Positions 44,808-53,711 of a DNA stretch of 64,000 bases are shown here, piece after piece; within the stretch, counting starts at the first letter, position 1; every line of letters starts with the position of its first letter. Below the pieces are notes generated by a model. It was not told where the DNA came from. It was given only the letters and a program-made list of their open reading frames with translations, and ran no database searches. This stretch comes from Candidatus Vicinibacter affinis (GTDB lineage: Bacteria; Bacteroidota; Bacteroidia; Chitinophagales; Saprospiraceae). The translations under genes and the position numbers were made by a program. The DNA is taken from positions 1 to 64,000 of the forward strand of contig JADJNH010000007.1 of assembly GCA_016714365.1 (NCBI GenBank). The letters are read 5' to 3'.

Positions 44808-44949
44808 ATCTAATTAATTCACCAAATAAAATGTATTTTTTTACGAAAAATACATACTCCACGAAACTCCTTGACTTCAACTATAAATGAATTGGAAGTA
44901 GGTTTATAGTGTTTGGGAGTATTCTCAATGCCAAGATCCCATTTACCAT

Positions 44950-46182
44950 TCACAACAAATCCCGCAACAAAAACTCAACCTCCATCTTCCTACCCTCTCT
45001 CAATACTTTCAATTTAATCTGCTTCCCTGCATTATTGGATAAACGCCGCTGGATGGTATTTAAGTTAAGGTATTCCGCACTGGTTTTATTTAATTTGAGG
45101 ATGAGATCGCCTTCCTTAATTCCTGCCAGAGCAGCCGGACTGTTGTTTACCAAATGACTTACATAAAAATTTTTAAGCTGGGGACCACCTGCCAGACAAG
45201 TGATTCCCGATCTGTCGAATCGCAATTGCTCATTGTAATTTTTTCTGGATTTTAAATATACCCTGGAATGATTATAATCGAAAACTACTTTAAAACGCTC
45301 CAAAATTTGATTGCCAATAATTCCTTGTTTTCTGTCCTTCTCCCGCTCCATAAATTCTGTATCGAGTTCCTGAAAATAAGTAAGCAATGCAGGAAACTGA
45401 AAAGTACAAAAATCAAAGGATTTGGTTCTTCCGACATAACCATTGATCAATCCTCCAATTCCGGAACCCAACTTTCCGGGAACCAATTGAGCAGGTAATG
45501 CAACATTGGTTTGCTGGCCTGTATAAATTAAAAGAGACAAGCCTGCCCCTGTATCCAACAAGAGATTCATCTTCACTGCTGTATGATCTTCCAGGGTTTT
45601 CATCTCTACTTCGATATAGGGTTTATTACGGTAAATATGGATCGGACAAGTCTGGTATTTTTTAAGTTTCTTTTCATTCAATTTATCATGCAGAAGGATG
45701 ACATGGGCTGAATAGTTTATTTCAATCAGGTAATTTTTAAAATGAGAAGCGCTTAGAATACCGTGAATTTCCTCGCCCACTATTTCAGAAACTCCGGTAA
45801 CCGGTTTCTGTAAGACAAGAAGTGGAAGGCTTACTTCACCCATTCCCTGAATAAATAAGCTGAGCGGCTTGGTCACCCATGCATTCATTTCTTGTTGAAG
45901 ATCCGAACCAAGCACCTTTACTTCACGGCTGTAAACATCTTTAAAAATATCCGTGTACTTACTTTCAAAAAGTAAATGATGTTCTGCGCCTGTATCAAAT
46001 ATCAGCTTGAGGGGAATTATTCCTTCCAGATTTACTTCAAGGATGATAAAAGATTGAACATACCGAAAAGGAATGCGTATGGACTTGGCTCCAAAAATAT
46101 CACCGGTACTGATCACAAAAAAGCATAGGCACCATAAACACAACCCGGGCTTTTTGAATGTTTCGATCATCAGATTCTGCAA
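44950..46182 (-). CDS. Secreted aspartic-protease-like protein with PDZ domain
   Basis: The 410-residue protein has a signal peptide (CLWCLCFFVISTGDIFGA). Two retropepsin-like halves each carry a DTG motif: FDTGAEHHL (D63-G65) and LLDTGAGLSLL (D210-G212). A PDZ domain covers about residues 325-405 (LVNNSPAALAGIKEGDLILK). Two DTG motifs in a single chain suggest an intramolecular two-lobe active site like that of pepsin-type enzymes rather than a retropepsin dimer. Its location is periplasmic or outer membrane; the substrate is unknown. The first ATG at 46182 was kept; ATG at 46170 is also possible. Confidence 0.82.
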   Translation of the reverse strand: MQNLMIETFKKPGLCLWCLCFFVISTGDIFGAKSIRIPFRYVQSFIILEVNLEGIIPLKLIFDTGAEHHLLFESKYTDIFKDVYSREVKVLGSDLQQEMNAWVTKPLSLFIQGMGEVSLPLLVLQKPVTGVSEIVGEEIHGILSASHFKNYLIEINYSAHVILLHDKLNEKKLKKYQTCPIHIYRNKPYIEVEMKTLEDHTAVKMNLLLDTGAGLSLLIYTGQQTNVALPAQLVPGKLGSGIGGLINGYVGRTKSFDFCTFQFPALLTYFQELDTEFMEREKDRKQGIIGNQILERFKVVFDYNHSRVYLKSRKNYNEQLRFDRSGITCLAGGPQLKNFYVSHLVNNSPAALAGIKEGDLILKLNKTSAEYLNLNTIQRRLSNNAGKQIKLKVLREGRKMEVEFLLRDLL

Positions 46183-46316
46183 TTACCTCTGACAAGATAG
46201 GAATAGACGTTGACAATACAAACTATTATTTCCGAATCCACCTAGTAATTGTAAGATGCACAAAATTATCTAAACCTTTTCTAAATAGATTTAGATGTTT
46301 GCAAAAAAAAAGCTAA

Positions 46317-48665
46317 TTAGTCTTTTACAAAAACCTTGGCAAAATAAACTTTGCTACCTGTCTGATATTTGAGCAGATAAAGTCCCGATTGTAAATCCCT
46401 TGTTCTAATAGGGATTAATTCACCCTGCCCGTCCAGTTCCGGCAGGTCTAATTTTATGAATTGTCCGGACAAACTGTACAAACCTAAAACATCCTCCTTA
46501 TGGAATGGCGTAGGAAGTTGCAAATAAAATAAGTTCTTAAATGGATTGGGGAACACCTTCATTCCATGATCTCCATTTTCAAAATCATTTACCCCGGTGG
46601 CACAATCGTTCGCTGCCGCAAAACTTGGTTTGGTAAATAGTTGCCATTGGGTTGCACAACGGCCATAAGAATTATCATCCTGCTGCTCGGAATAGAATAT
46701 AGAATCAATCACACCGGCAGCATTGCTTAGAAATATTTGCTCACCGGATTTGGACAATTTAAAATTTGTATGTAGGCCAGCACTCATACCATCTTCATCA
46801 GCCCAGATGCACAAAAAACTTTTTGGAAGTATGGTGGTATCCGGAAACGACCATTTGGCAAGATTGTCAGATTGGTCAGACAGATAAGCCCCGCGAAGGG
46901 ACAGAGGACGATCTGTACTGTTGTACAATTCAATCCAGTCATCATAATCACCTCTCTCATCTTGCTTGTAACTTTTGTTGGATGCCATGAACTCATTGAT
47001 CAGAATTTCTCCGGATAATATGCTTTCATTTTTTAAGTACAATGAATGAAATTCATATTCTGCCCTGGGTGGAGAAAGGCTTGCAATATTGTTATTCTCT
47101 GCAAAAATATAATATTGGATTTCGTCTGTTTGTGGGGCCACCAATTGGTTTGCAAACACTCCATCACCTGCAGTGCCGTCTTGGTGCAAACCATCGTCAT
47201 AAAGCGTAATACTTGAGAAAAGTGCGCGTCTGGTGGCGCGATAGTAAAGAACTACATTATCGGCTTGTGTCACCTGAACATTGAAGGAAATCAATTCTTG
47301 TGGCGAGGGTTTAAGCGGCTCTGTATTGATTTGATGGATAATCGGTGAGGCTACGGAAAGTTCCGGCACTGTGTTCAAATAATTAAATCTGGCTTGAGCA
47401 AAACTGACCAGCCCCGGATATATTTTTCCTGCAGGTGGATTTATCTGAAAATCGGATTGAAGGTTTAGATTAAAAGCAGCATCTGTAAAAAATTTATTCT
47501 TGTCCTGAGATACGGCATCCCTAACCAAATTTTGAAGATACACGCCTTGTGATTGATAAAAATTATTTTGCTTCGCATCGCTCATAATGGTGCCCAAATG
47601 TGCGAGATATCTTTTTTTCCAAGATGGTATGGACAATAATTTTGAGATCAATGGTCGTTCTGCATTGGTTACATGCAACAAGGGTGAGAGGGTGATCATT
47701 TGTTGTAAATTCAATTGCCCCATTCCGGAATTTGTAAACGCCCCGTAAAATTCATTCAAATCCCACATAATAGGATTAAAACGACCATGTTCATCCTGAT
47801 AAATCAGATAGTTGTGTCCTGAGCCACTGTAACTATCCAGATTGACGTAAAAGTTATTCAATGCCAACATCCAAAGTGCTCGGTCCACATCCAGAACAGA
47901 TGATATTCCGGCAGGATTTTGATTTAATGTTTTTAAAAATCTAACCAATTCATCCCAACCACTCTCAGATTCGATTTCGTAATTATTTTGATAGCATGCC
48001 GAATCGTCCGAGATAAATTTCAAGGCTGAACCCGACCCGCCCATTGGGCAATTTCCGGGTAATTGTTTTTGTTTTTCAACACGATCACATTGAAAATAAA
48101 CTCCATCCGAAGTATAAAAATGCTGCTCGAGAAAATCATTGTCCAGATCCTGAACATTCGTATACAAACCCAGATAAGTATCATTGACAAAAACCTTTAT
48201 AAAATTTGCCAGAGCTGCGGGCATGTATTGCCGAACAATTTGATAACCTAAAGCCTCTCTTAAAAAACTTGGATCCATAAATCCATTGGAAAGTTTAAGG
48301 GTATTTACGCCTTCATAAGATTGATCATCCCGGATAAAATCAAGTTTAATGTTCAGCGGATTTTTTACTCTGGTTGGATTGTAGGTACTGTTTCCTTTAT
48401 ATCGTATTCCTGCACTGTCGTATGCAATTCCATTGAGAATTACTTTTGTTGCCACTAAACGCAAATCAGGATCTGCTGTATGCAATGAATCCAACTTCTT
48501 ATCCCAATCCCCGGTGGGAAAGGTGATTCTGATCTCCTGAACTTTATCACTGTCATAGAGTGATTGAGCCTGAAAGGACTGTCCATCCAAAATAAACGCA
48601 AGCAAACAAATTACAGGTGAGGACCTGAATGGGTATTTTAAAATAAATTTCTTAAATAATTTCAT
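46317..48665 (-). CDS. CotH-kinase-family secreted protein with lamin-tail and T9SS domains
   Basis: The 782-residue protein has a signal peptide, then a CotH kinase domain (residues about 35-430; key parts RYKGNSTYNPTRVKNPLNIK, KVFVNDTYLGLYTNVQ and NPIMWDLNEFYGAF). CotH proteins are atypical protein kinases in the Bacillus spore coat; whether this one is active cannot be shown. A beta-sandwich region follows, with a lamin-tail domain from about 551 (ILINEFMASNKSYKQDERGD to about 685) and a T9SS sorting domain from about 700 (VFPNPFKNLFYLQL). It is probably a cell-surface or secreted protein. The domain order CotH-LTD-T9SS is common in Bacteroidota. Confidence 0.88.
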   Translation of the reverse strand: MKLFKKFILKYPFRSSPVICLLAFILDGQSFQAQSLYDSDKVQEIRITFPTGDWDKKLDSLHTADPDLRLVATKVILNGIAYDSAGIRYKGNSTYNPTRVKNPLNIKLDFIRDDQSYEGVNTLKLSNGFMDPSFLREALGYQIVRQYMPAALANFIKVFVNDTYLGLYTNVQDLDNDFLEQHFYTSDGVYFQCDRVEKQKQLPGNCPMGGSGSALKFISDDSACYQNNYEIESESGWDELVRFLKTLNQNPAGISSVLDVDRALWMLALNNFYVNLDSYSGSGHNYLIYQDEHGRFNPIMWDLNEFYGAFTNSGMGQLNLQQMITLSPLLHVTNAERPLISKLLSIPSWKKRYLAHLGTIMSDAKQNNFYQSQGVYLQNLVRDAVSQDKNKFFTDAAFNLNLQSDFQINPPAGKIYPGLVSFAQARFNYLNTVPELSVASPIIHQINTEPLKPSPQELISFNVQVTQADNVVLYYRATRRALFSSITLYDDGLHQDGTAGDGVFANQLVAPQTDEIQYYIFAENNNIASLSPPRAEYEFHSLYLKNESILSGEILINEFMASNKSYKQDERGDYDDWIELYNSTDRPLSLRGAYLSDQSDNLAKWSFPDTTILPKSFLCIWADEDGMSAGLHTNFKLSKSGEQIFLSNAAGVIDSIFYSEQQDDNSYGRCATQWQLFTKPSFAAANDCATGVNDFENGDHGMKVFPNPFKNLFYLQLPTPFHKEDVLGLYSLSGQFIKLDLPELDGQGELIPIRTRDLQSGLYLLKYQTGSKVYFAKVFVKD

Positions 48666-48769
48666 ACACTAAATAACTTGGTTGAGGTGATAAACTAATC
48701 GACTCTATCCAATCTATGAAAGGCTTCGCTATTCAAAATGTACTAATATCAAAGTCCGGATCTAAATGA

Positions 48770-49273
48770 TCAGCTTATCAATTGCTTAAGACCATAACGG
48801 ATCAACAAAATACCTCCAACGATCACCAGTAATACAATATAGAAAGGCATAAAACTGATGGCATAAATGTGGGTACGGTCCAGCACCCACATTAATGTAA
48901 GTATAACTCCTATGATCAGCATGAATCCTGTGAGTTTGTCAAATCCCGGCACATCATCCAGATTTACAAATCTTCTGATGATGGCTATCGTAACAACCAT
49001 TGAAAGTATTGGAAAAAACTGTATCATCAGTTGGGTATCCATAATACTGCGACGCTCCCAAAAGAAAAAATAAATATTCAATGTCACCGCAAATATTCCC
49101 GGAATACAGATGGCATAAACCAAAACTGCAAACAAATAATTCCAGGGGCTTTGTGAAGAATCGGGTTCCGTAACCCAACCAAGCACCAAGGCAATTGCCG
49201 GGATGCCCAGAAAAAAATACAGGCTAAAGTTTGGATTGGCCTGGATCATGTCAAAGAATTGCTGTAAGGTCAT
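48770..49273 (-). CDS. Multi-pass membrane protein of unknown function
   Basis: The 167-residue protein has about five hydrophobic segments (LYFFLGIPAIALVLGW, YLFAVLVYAICIPGIFAV, FFPILSMVVTIAIIRR, KLTGFMLIIGVILTLMW, FMPFYIVLLVIVGGILL). I do not recognise the family. It lies 9 bp downstream of the E2 dehydrogenase gene on the same strand, so it is probably co-transcribed, but a functional link to that enzyme is only a guess. Confidence 0.65.
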   Translation of the reverse strand: MTLQQFFDMIQANPNFSLYFFLGIPAIALVLGWVTEPDSSQSPWNYLFAVLVYAICIPGIFAVTLNIYFFFWERRSIMDTQLMIQFFPILSMVVTIAIIRRFVNLDDVPGFDKLTGFMLIIGVILTLMWVLDRTHIYAISFMPFYIVLLVIVGGILLIRYGLKQLIS

Positions 49274-49282
49274 AAAGGGTTT

Positions 49283-50512
49283 TTATATTTCCAAAAACAG
49301 TTTCATCGGATCTTCAATTAACTCCTTCACTTTTACCAGAAAACTTACGGAAGAACTTCCATCGATGACCCGGTGATCATAAGACAAAGCAAGATACATC
49401 ATAGGGCGTATAACCACTTGTCCATTTACTGCAACCGGTCGATCCTTGATGGCATGCAAGCCTAAAATAGCTGATTGGGGTTCATTGATGATCGGGGTAC
49501 TCATCAACGAACCAAACACTCCTCCATTGGTAATGGTGAAGGTCCCCCCCGACATTTCCTGCAAACTTAGTTTTCCTGTACGCGCCTTCTCTGCCAATTC
49601 TTTGAGCTTTATTTCGAATTCATGAAGCTTCATACTTTCAACATTGTGTATGGGAGGCACAACCAACCCTGTCGGGGTGGAAATGGCCATCGAAATATCC
49701 ACATAATCGTGATAGATCAGCTCCTCTTCGTCAATAAATGCATTGACCTCCGGCATTTGCATCAGCACCTGGGCACAAGCCTTGGCGAATACCGACATAA
49801 ATCCTATTTTAATGCCGTACTTAGCCTGAAACTTTTCATTGTACGTCTGCCTGAGCTCCATCAGCCTGGACATGTCAGCCTCGTTAAAAGTGGTGAGCAT
49901 GGCCGTTTCATTTTTAGCGGATACAAGCCGCTTGGCAATGGTGCGCCGCATTCTTGACATCTTTTCTCTTCTTTCAGGACGTGTTCCTGTCATCACCTTT
50001 GATGTGTTAGACGAGCTCAGGATGTTTGTTGCAGGATTTTCTAAAGGAGAGGTGGATTTCTCGCTTTTCGAGTTGATTGCCTCCAGAACATCGCCCTTGG
50101 TAATTCTTCCTTCTTTTCCACTGCCTGGGACATCATCAACTTTTAGTTCATGCTCACGCATTAATTTGGCAGCTGCAGGCGCTGGATGCTGTACCAATTT
50201 ATTTGTTGGAGCTTCTGAACCAATAATTTCTGATGGTTTGTAAGAAGTTTGAGGTGTTTCCATTTCTCCGGAGACAGACACATCAATTTGTGCTACCACT
50301 GCCCCTATGCTGAGATCATCTCCTTCATTGGCCAAACGCTTAATTCTTCCTGCTTTTTCAGCTGGCAGTTCAAATGTTGCCTTATCTGACTCAAATTCAC
50401 AAAGGGCCTGATCCAGTTTTACCATCGCGCCATCCTCCACAAGCCATTTGGCGAGGGTCACCTCGGTTACAGATTCTCCGATGGAGGGCACTTTTATCTC
50501 GATCACGTTCAT
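49283..50512 (-). CDS. sucB: 2-oxoglutarate dehydrogenase E2, dihydrolipoyl succinyltransferase
   Basis: The 409-residue protein has a lipoyl domain (ESDKATFELP, lipoylated K44), a peripheral subunit-binding domain (PAAAKLMREHELKVDDVPGS, about 108-145), and the acyltransferase domain with the SYDHRVIDG active-site motif (H380, D384). It transfers the succinyl group from lipoamide to CoA in the TCA cycle. Start and length are typical. The E1 gene (sucA) is not adjacent: the upstream neighbour is a divergent GHMP kinase, and the downstream gene is a small membrane protein. E1 must lie elsewhere. Confidence 0.93.
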   Translation of the reverse strand: MNVIEIKVPSIGESVTEVTLAKWLVEDGAMVKLDQALCEFESDKATFELPAEKAGRIKRLANEGDDLSIGAVVAQIDVSVSGEMETPQTSYKPSEIIGSEAPTNKLVQHPAPAAAKLMREHELKVDDVPGSGKEGRITKGDVLEAINSKSEKSTSPLENPATNILSSSNTSKVMTGTRPERREKMSRMRRTIAKRLVSAKNETAMLTTFNEADMSRLMELRQTYNEKFQAKYGIKIGFMSVFAKACAQVLMQMPEVNAFIDEEELIYHDYVDISMAISTPTGLVVPPIHNVESMKLHEFEIKLKELAEKARTGKLSLQEMSGGTFTITNGGVFGSLMSTPIINEPQSAILGLHAIKDRPVAVNGQVVIRPMMYLALSYDHRVIDGSSSVSFLVKVKELIEDPMKLFLEI

Positions 50513-50669
50513 ATGGAATGATTTAGCTCAAAAGTAGACAAAGCTGACCAAAAAAGGTTTATGATTTAGGCCACCTTGATTGGAGATTTACCCAGTTTCA
50601 GAATTTGCCCATGAATCCCGGCTTATTTATTTTTTGTAAAAGACACGTTCTGACAAAGCTTTATTATCA

Positions 50670-51539
50670 TTGCAAAATAAAAATTACCCGGACTTGCAAC
50701 ACTCCTCTCTCCAAAGTAAACATTACCCCGCCAAGATTCTTTTTGTTGGCGAATATGGACTTTTGTATGGAGGAGAGGCTCTAAGCATTCCTTATCCAAA
50801 TCTTGGAGGCAGTTGGGATTTTGGACAAAATAATTTCCCTAGGTTGGACGATTTCTGTGATTACCTGGATGGAAATGAAACATTGATAAAGTCATTGGAT
50901 CTGAACCGGTTTCGTCAAGATCTGGAGAATGGATTGTATTTCAACAGCAACATTCCGCAATCTTATGGACTAGGGAGCAGCGGATGTCTTTGTGCAGCCG
51001 TTGCTGATCGGTATGGTAAAAATCTTAGCGGCAATCCTGCACTCCTCAGAGATTTATTCATCCAGATGGAATCCTTCTTTCATGGATCTAGCTCCGGATT
51101 GGATCCTTTGGTTTCTTATCTGAACAAACCTCTTCATCTGATCCATGAAGGTGAGCCAAAGGTTTTGGAAAACAACATAGTACTGGAAAACGAATGGTAT
51201 CATATTAGCCTTGTAGACAGCGGAATTCCACGCAATACAAAGGAATGGGTCAAAATCTTTAAAGAACTGATGCAAGATCCGGAATACCACCGGGGATATT
51301 CTGAAAAAATGCTCCACGCAAATAAAAATCTGATTGAAGCATTCATCAGCCAAAACAATGACCGCATCATTCAAAATTGGCAAACCCTCAGTGAATTAAG
51401 TTTCTGTTATTTCTATCAATTTATTCCTGATGGGATAAAATACAAATGGGAAAAAGGGATACAGGACCGGACCCTATTTTACAAGCTCTGTGGTGCAGGC
51501 GGTGGTGGATTTTTTCTGGCACTTGAAATTAAAAAGTGA
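50670..51539 (+). CDS. GHMP kinase, probably mevalonate-kinase-like
   Basis: The 289-residue protein has the GHMP kinase ATP motif (SYGLGSSGCLCAAV), the N-terminal KILFVGEYGLLYGGEALSIP, the SSGLDPLVSYL substrate-region motif and the C-terminal glycine motif LCGAGGGGFF. These match mevalonate or phosphomevalonate-kinase-like enzymes of Bacteroidota, which work in isoprenoid synthesis by the mevalonate pathway. A TTG (50670) is the assumed start. No other mevalonate pathway gene is in the window, so the exact substrate is not certain. It is divergent from sucB. Confidence 0.82.
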   Translation: MQNKNYPDLQHSSLQSKHYPAKILFVGEYGLLYGGEALSIPYPNLGGSWDFGQNNFPRLDDFCDYLDGNETLIKSLDLNRFRQDLENGLYFNSNIPQSYGLGSSGCLCAAVADRYGKNLSGNPALLRDLFIQMESFFHGSSSGLDPLVSYLNKPLHLIHEGEPKVLENNIVLENEWYHISLVDSGIPRNTKEWVKIFKELMQDPEYHRGYSEKMLHANKNLIEAFISQNNDRIIQNWQTLSELSFCYFYQFIPDGIKYKWEKGIQDRTLFYKLCGAGGGGFFLALEIKK

Positions 51540-51597
51540 GAATAAAATTCCTTCTGATTGAATAATCTTATATTTACTCAGACAAGCATCCACAATC

Positions 51598-52776
51598 ATG
51601 AAAAGCTGCCTACTTTTCTTTCTATTTTTTTTAAATATTCATGGATCATTTGCACAAAGCCTGATCGTGAATCATCATTCTGTTGCAGAGTTTGACAGCA
51701 TTCCGGAAGTATATAAAAACCAGGCAGCAAAATTACGAATGTTGTTCATGGATCGTTCAGTAGGCTTTAACATTTCCACTTATCTGGATTGTCTTTCTAC
51801 TCCTTGGGCCACCTCTCTTTCCTCCTGCAAAAGATACGAACACAAAGACCCTTTGTACAACTCTGATCCAAAAGAAGTCCTATGGGAAAGAGTATGGGAC
51901 AGAAGCAACTGGCGCTACGAATTCTGGCCAACCAGCTGCTCGGAAGATGTCACTTGTTTTATAAATTTTATAGAACCCAAATTAGATTCATTTGACGTAA
52001 TGGGATGCCAATTCAGCTACCTTGCGGTTACACCCGGTGCCAGAATTGCAGATCCTACCACCGGTTTTTTCGGAAACCAGACAAGTGGTAATAAAGCCAA
52101 TACTTATGCAAATTTTTCCATCCAGCATCCTGATAAAAAACTCATCTGGTGGACAACCTCCCTGGCGAGGGGAATCGGGACCATGGAATCAGAATCTTTC
52201 AACAGGCAAATGCGAGATTATGCTACAAGGAACAACATCATCCTCTTTGATGTAGCAGATATTTTATCACACGACCCATCCGGCAATCCATGTTATGATA
52301 ATCGGGATGGGGTAAGCTACCAGACTGAAAACTATCCGGATGATGGGGTTGATCTGGAGGCGATTTGTCCGCACTATACTACAGAGACCGAAGGCGGCCA
52401 TTTGGGTTCTGCCTCTTCAGGTGGAGTCCGCGTTGCCAAAGCCTTCTGGGTGCTGATGGCCAAAATCGCAGGCTGGAAAGGTATTTCCACCAAAATTAAT
52501 GAAATATCAAAAGGCGATTTTATACTGTATCCCAACCCTGCAGCAAACTATTTATTTGTCAAATCGCTTCAATCCAAAAACCTTAAGCACAACCCCACCC
52601 TGACATTTAAAACCCTTGAAGGAAAATCCATTTTATCGAAAACAATCCATGATCAGGATCTTATCAATGATTCAGAATATAAAATTTCTCTGCAAGACAT
52701 GTCTAATGGATATTACATCATCGAACTAAAAACCAGGGATAAGCATTTTCTCCATAAACAAGTAATCTGCCGCTGA
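51598..52776 (+). CDS. Secreted SGNH-hydrolase-like protein with T9SS domain
   Basis: The 392-residue protein has a signal peptide (SCLLFFLFFLNIHGSFAQ), a central region that resembles SGNH/GDSL-type hydrolases (LRMLFMDRSVGFNISTYLDC near residue 46, NNIILFDVADIL, and a possible catalytic histidine in TEGGHLGSA near residue 267), and a T9SS sorting domain from about residue 309 (LYPNPAANYLFVKS). I cannot confirm the catalytic serine. It starts 58 bp after the GHMP kinase. Function is not known. Confidence 0.65.
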   Translation: MKSCLLFFLFFLNIHGSFAQSLIVNHHSVAEFDSIPEVYKNQAAKLRMLFMDRSVGFNISTYLDCLSTPWATSLSSCKRYEHKDPLYNSDPKEVLWERVWDRSNWRYEFWPTSCSEDVTCFINFIEPKLDSFDVMGCQFSYLAVTPGARIADPTTGFFGNQTSGNKANTYANFSIQHPDKKLIWWTTSLARGIGTMESESFNRQMRDYATRNNIILFDVADILSHDPSGNPCYDNRDGVSYQTENYPDDGVDLEAICPHYTTETEGGHLGSASSGGVRVAKAFWVLMAKIAGWKGISTKINEISKGDFILYPNPAANYLFVKSLQSKNLKHNPTLTFKTLEGKSILSKTIHDQDLINDSEYKISLQDMSNGYYIIELKTRDKHFLHKQVICR

Positions 52777-52990
52777 TCAAACTGCCTTTTATCCCAAGTC
52801 ATTCACTGAACTACGAATGCAAAGACTTTTAAATTCTTCTGAAAACAATATAATCTTATATTATTGGTTCTTATAGCTGCTTTTTAACATCGGATAATTT
52901 TTAGTTTTTATTTAACTAACTTCTTTATTGGATATTACTATTATTAGAGGATATTTGCATGAATCAAAAAATCTATCAACTGTACTACAT

Positions 52991-53554
52991 ATGAATTCTA
53001 TTTTATCATTTTTCTTGATTTTAATGACTGTACAATTTTCCTTCAGTCAAACCCCTGCTGCAGGTAAACAAAATCCAGTACTTTACAGAGAAACAGCCAG
53101 ACCTGAAGACAAAATTCAGAAAACATTCCCTTATGATATTAAATTAAAAAATGCGGATGGAAAAGAATTTGTCTCATCAAGTTTATTCAAACAAAATGGC
53201 AAACCTACTGTTCTGCTTTTTTGGCTTACAACCTGCGGACCCTGCAAAATGGAAATGGAAGCCATTAAAAATAAATACGAATCCTGGTCAAAAGAATCAA
53301 AATTTAACTTTTTTGCCATATCCACTGATTGGAGCCACAATACCGAAAAATTTGTGGAACGCGTAAAAACCTCCGGTTGGCCATTTGCAGCTTACCATGA
53401 TTTTAATCAGGAATTCAAGTATGTGATGCCTGGTGGTTTAAATGGACTTCCCCAGGTTTTTGTATTGAATAAAAAAGGCGAGGTGGTCTTTCATAAAAGA
53501 AAATACATGCCCGGTGATGAAGACAAACTGTTCGAAGAAATAAAGAAACTCTAA
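52991..53554 (+). CDS. TlpA-like thioredoxin-fold secreted protein
   Basis: I use the ATG at 52991 because it puts a signal peptide (MNSILSFFLILMTVQFSFSQ) at the N-terminus; an upstream in-frame TTG at 52928 would add 21 unlikely residues. The 187-residue protein has a thioredoxin fold with the redox motif CGPC in FWLTTCGPCKMEMEAI and a cis-proline segment (GGLNGLPQVFVL). It probably reduces disulfides in the periplasm, for example in cytochrome maturation, or serves a more general role. It is followed by a strong terminator. Confidence 0.88.
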   Translation: MNSILSFFLILMTVQFSFSQTPAAGKQNPVLYRETARPEDKIQKTFPYDIKLKNADGKEFVSSSLFKQNGKPTVLLFWLTTCGPCKMEMEAIKNKYESWSKESKFNFFAISTDWSHNTEKFVERVKTSGWPFAAYHDFNQEFKYVMPGGLNGLPQVFVLNKKGEVVFHKRKYMPGDEDKLFEEIKKL

Positions 53555-53630
53555 GCTGATTTACATAAGAAAAGATTTTGAAATAAATTTAAAATAAGCT
53601 GAAATTGCTCAGCAATTTTAATTAAGAAGA

Positions 53631-53663
53631 GGAGTCTGAAAACAAATTTCAGACTCCATTTTT
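53631..53663 (+). terminator. Rho-independent terminator after the thioredoxin gene
   Basis: GGAGTCTGAAA (53631-53641) pairs exactly with TTTCAGACTCC (53647-53657), loop acaaa, followed by attttta. A second short palindrome (AAATTGCTcAGCAATTT, 53602-53618) lies just upstream. Confidence 0.85.
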
Positions 53664-53711
53664 ATATAACCCATCTAACAAATTCTACTGAAAAATATCA
53701 TCTTGAATATT

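Noticed and set aside
49283..50512. Considered pyruvate dehydrogenase E2 instead of 2-oxoglutarate dehydrogenase E2
   Set aside because: Single lipoyl domain, the N-terminal VPSIGESVTEVTL and the overall length favour the succinyltransferase form.
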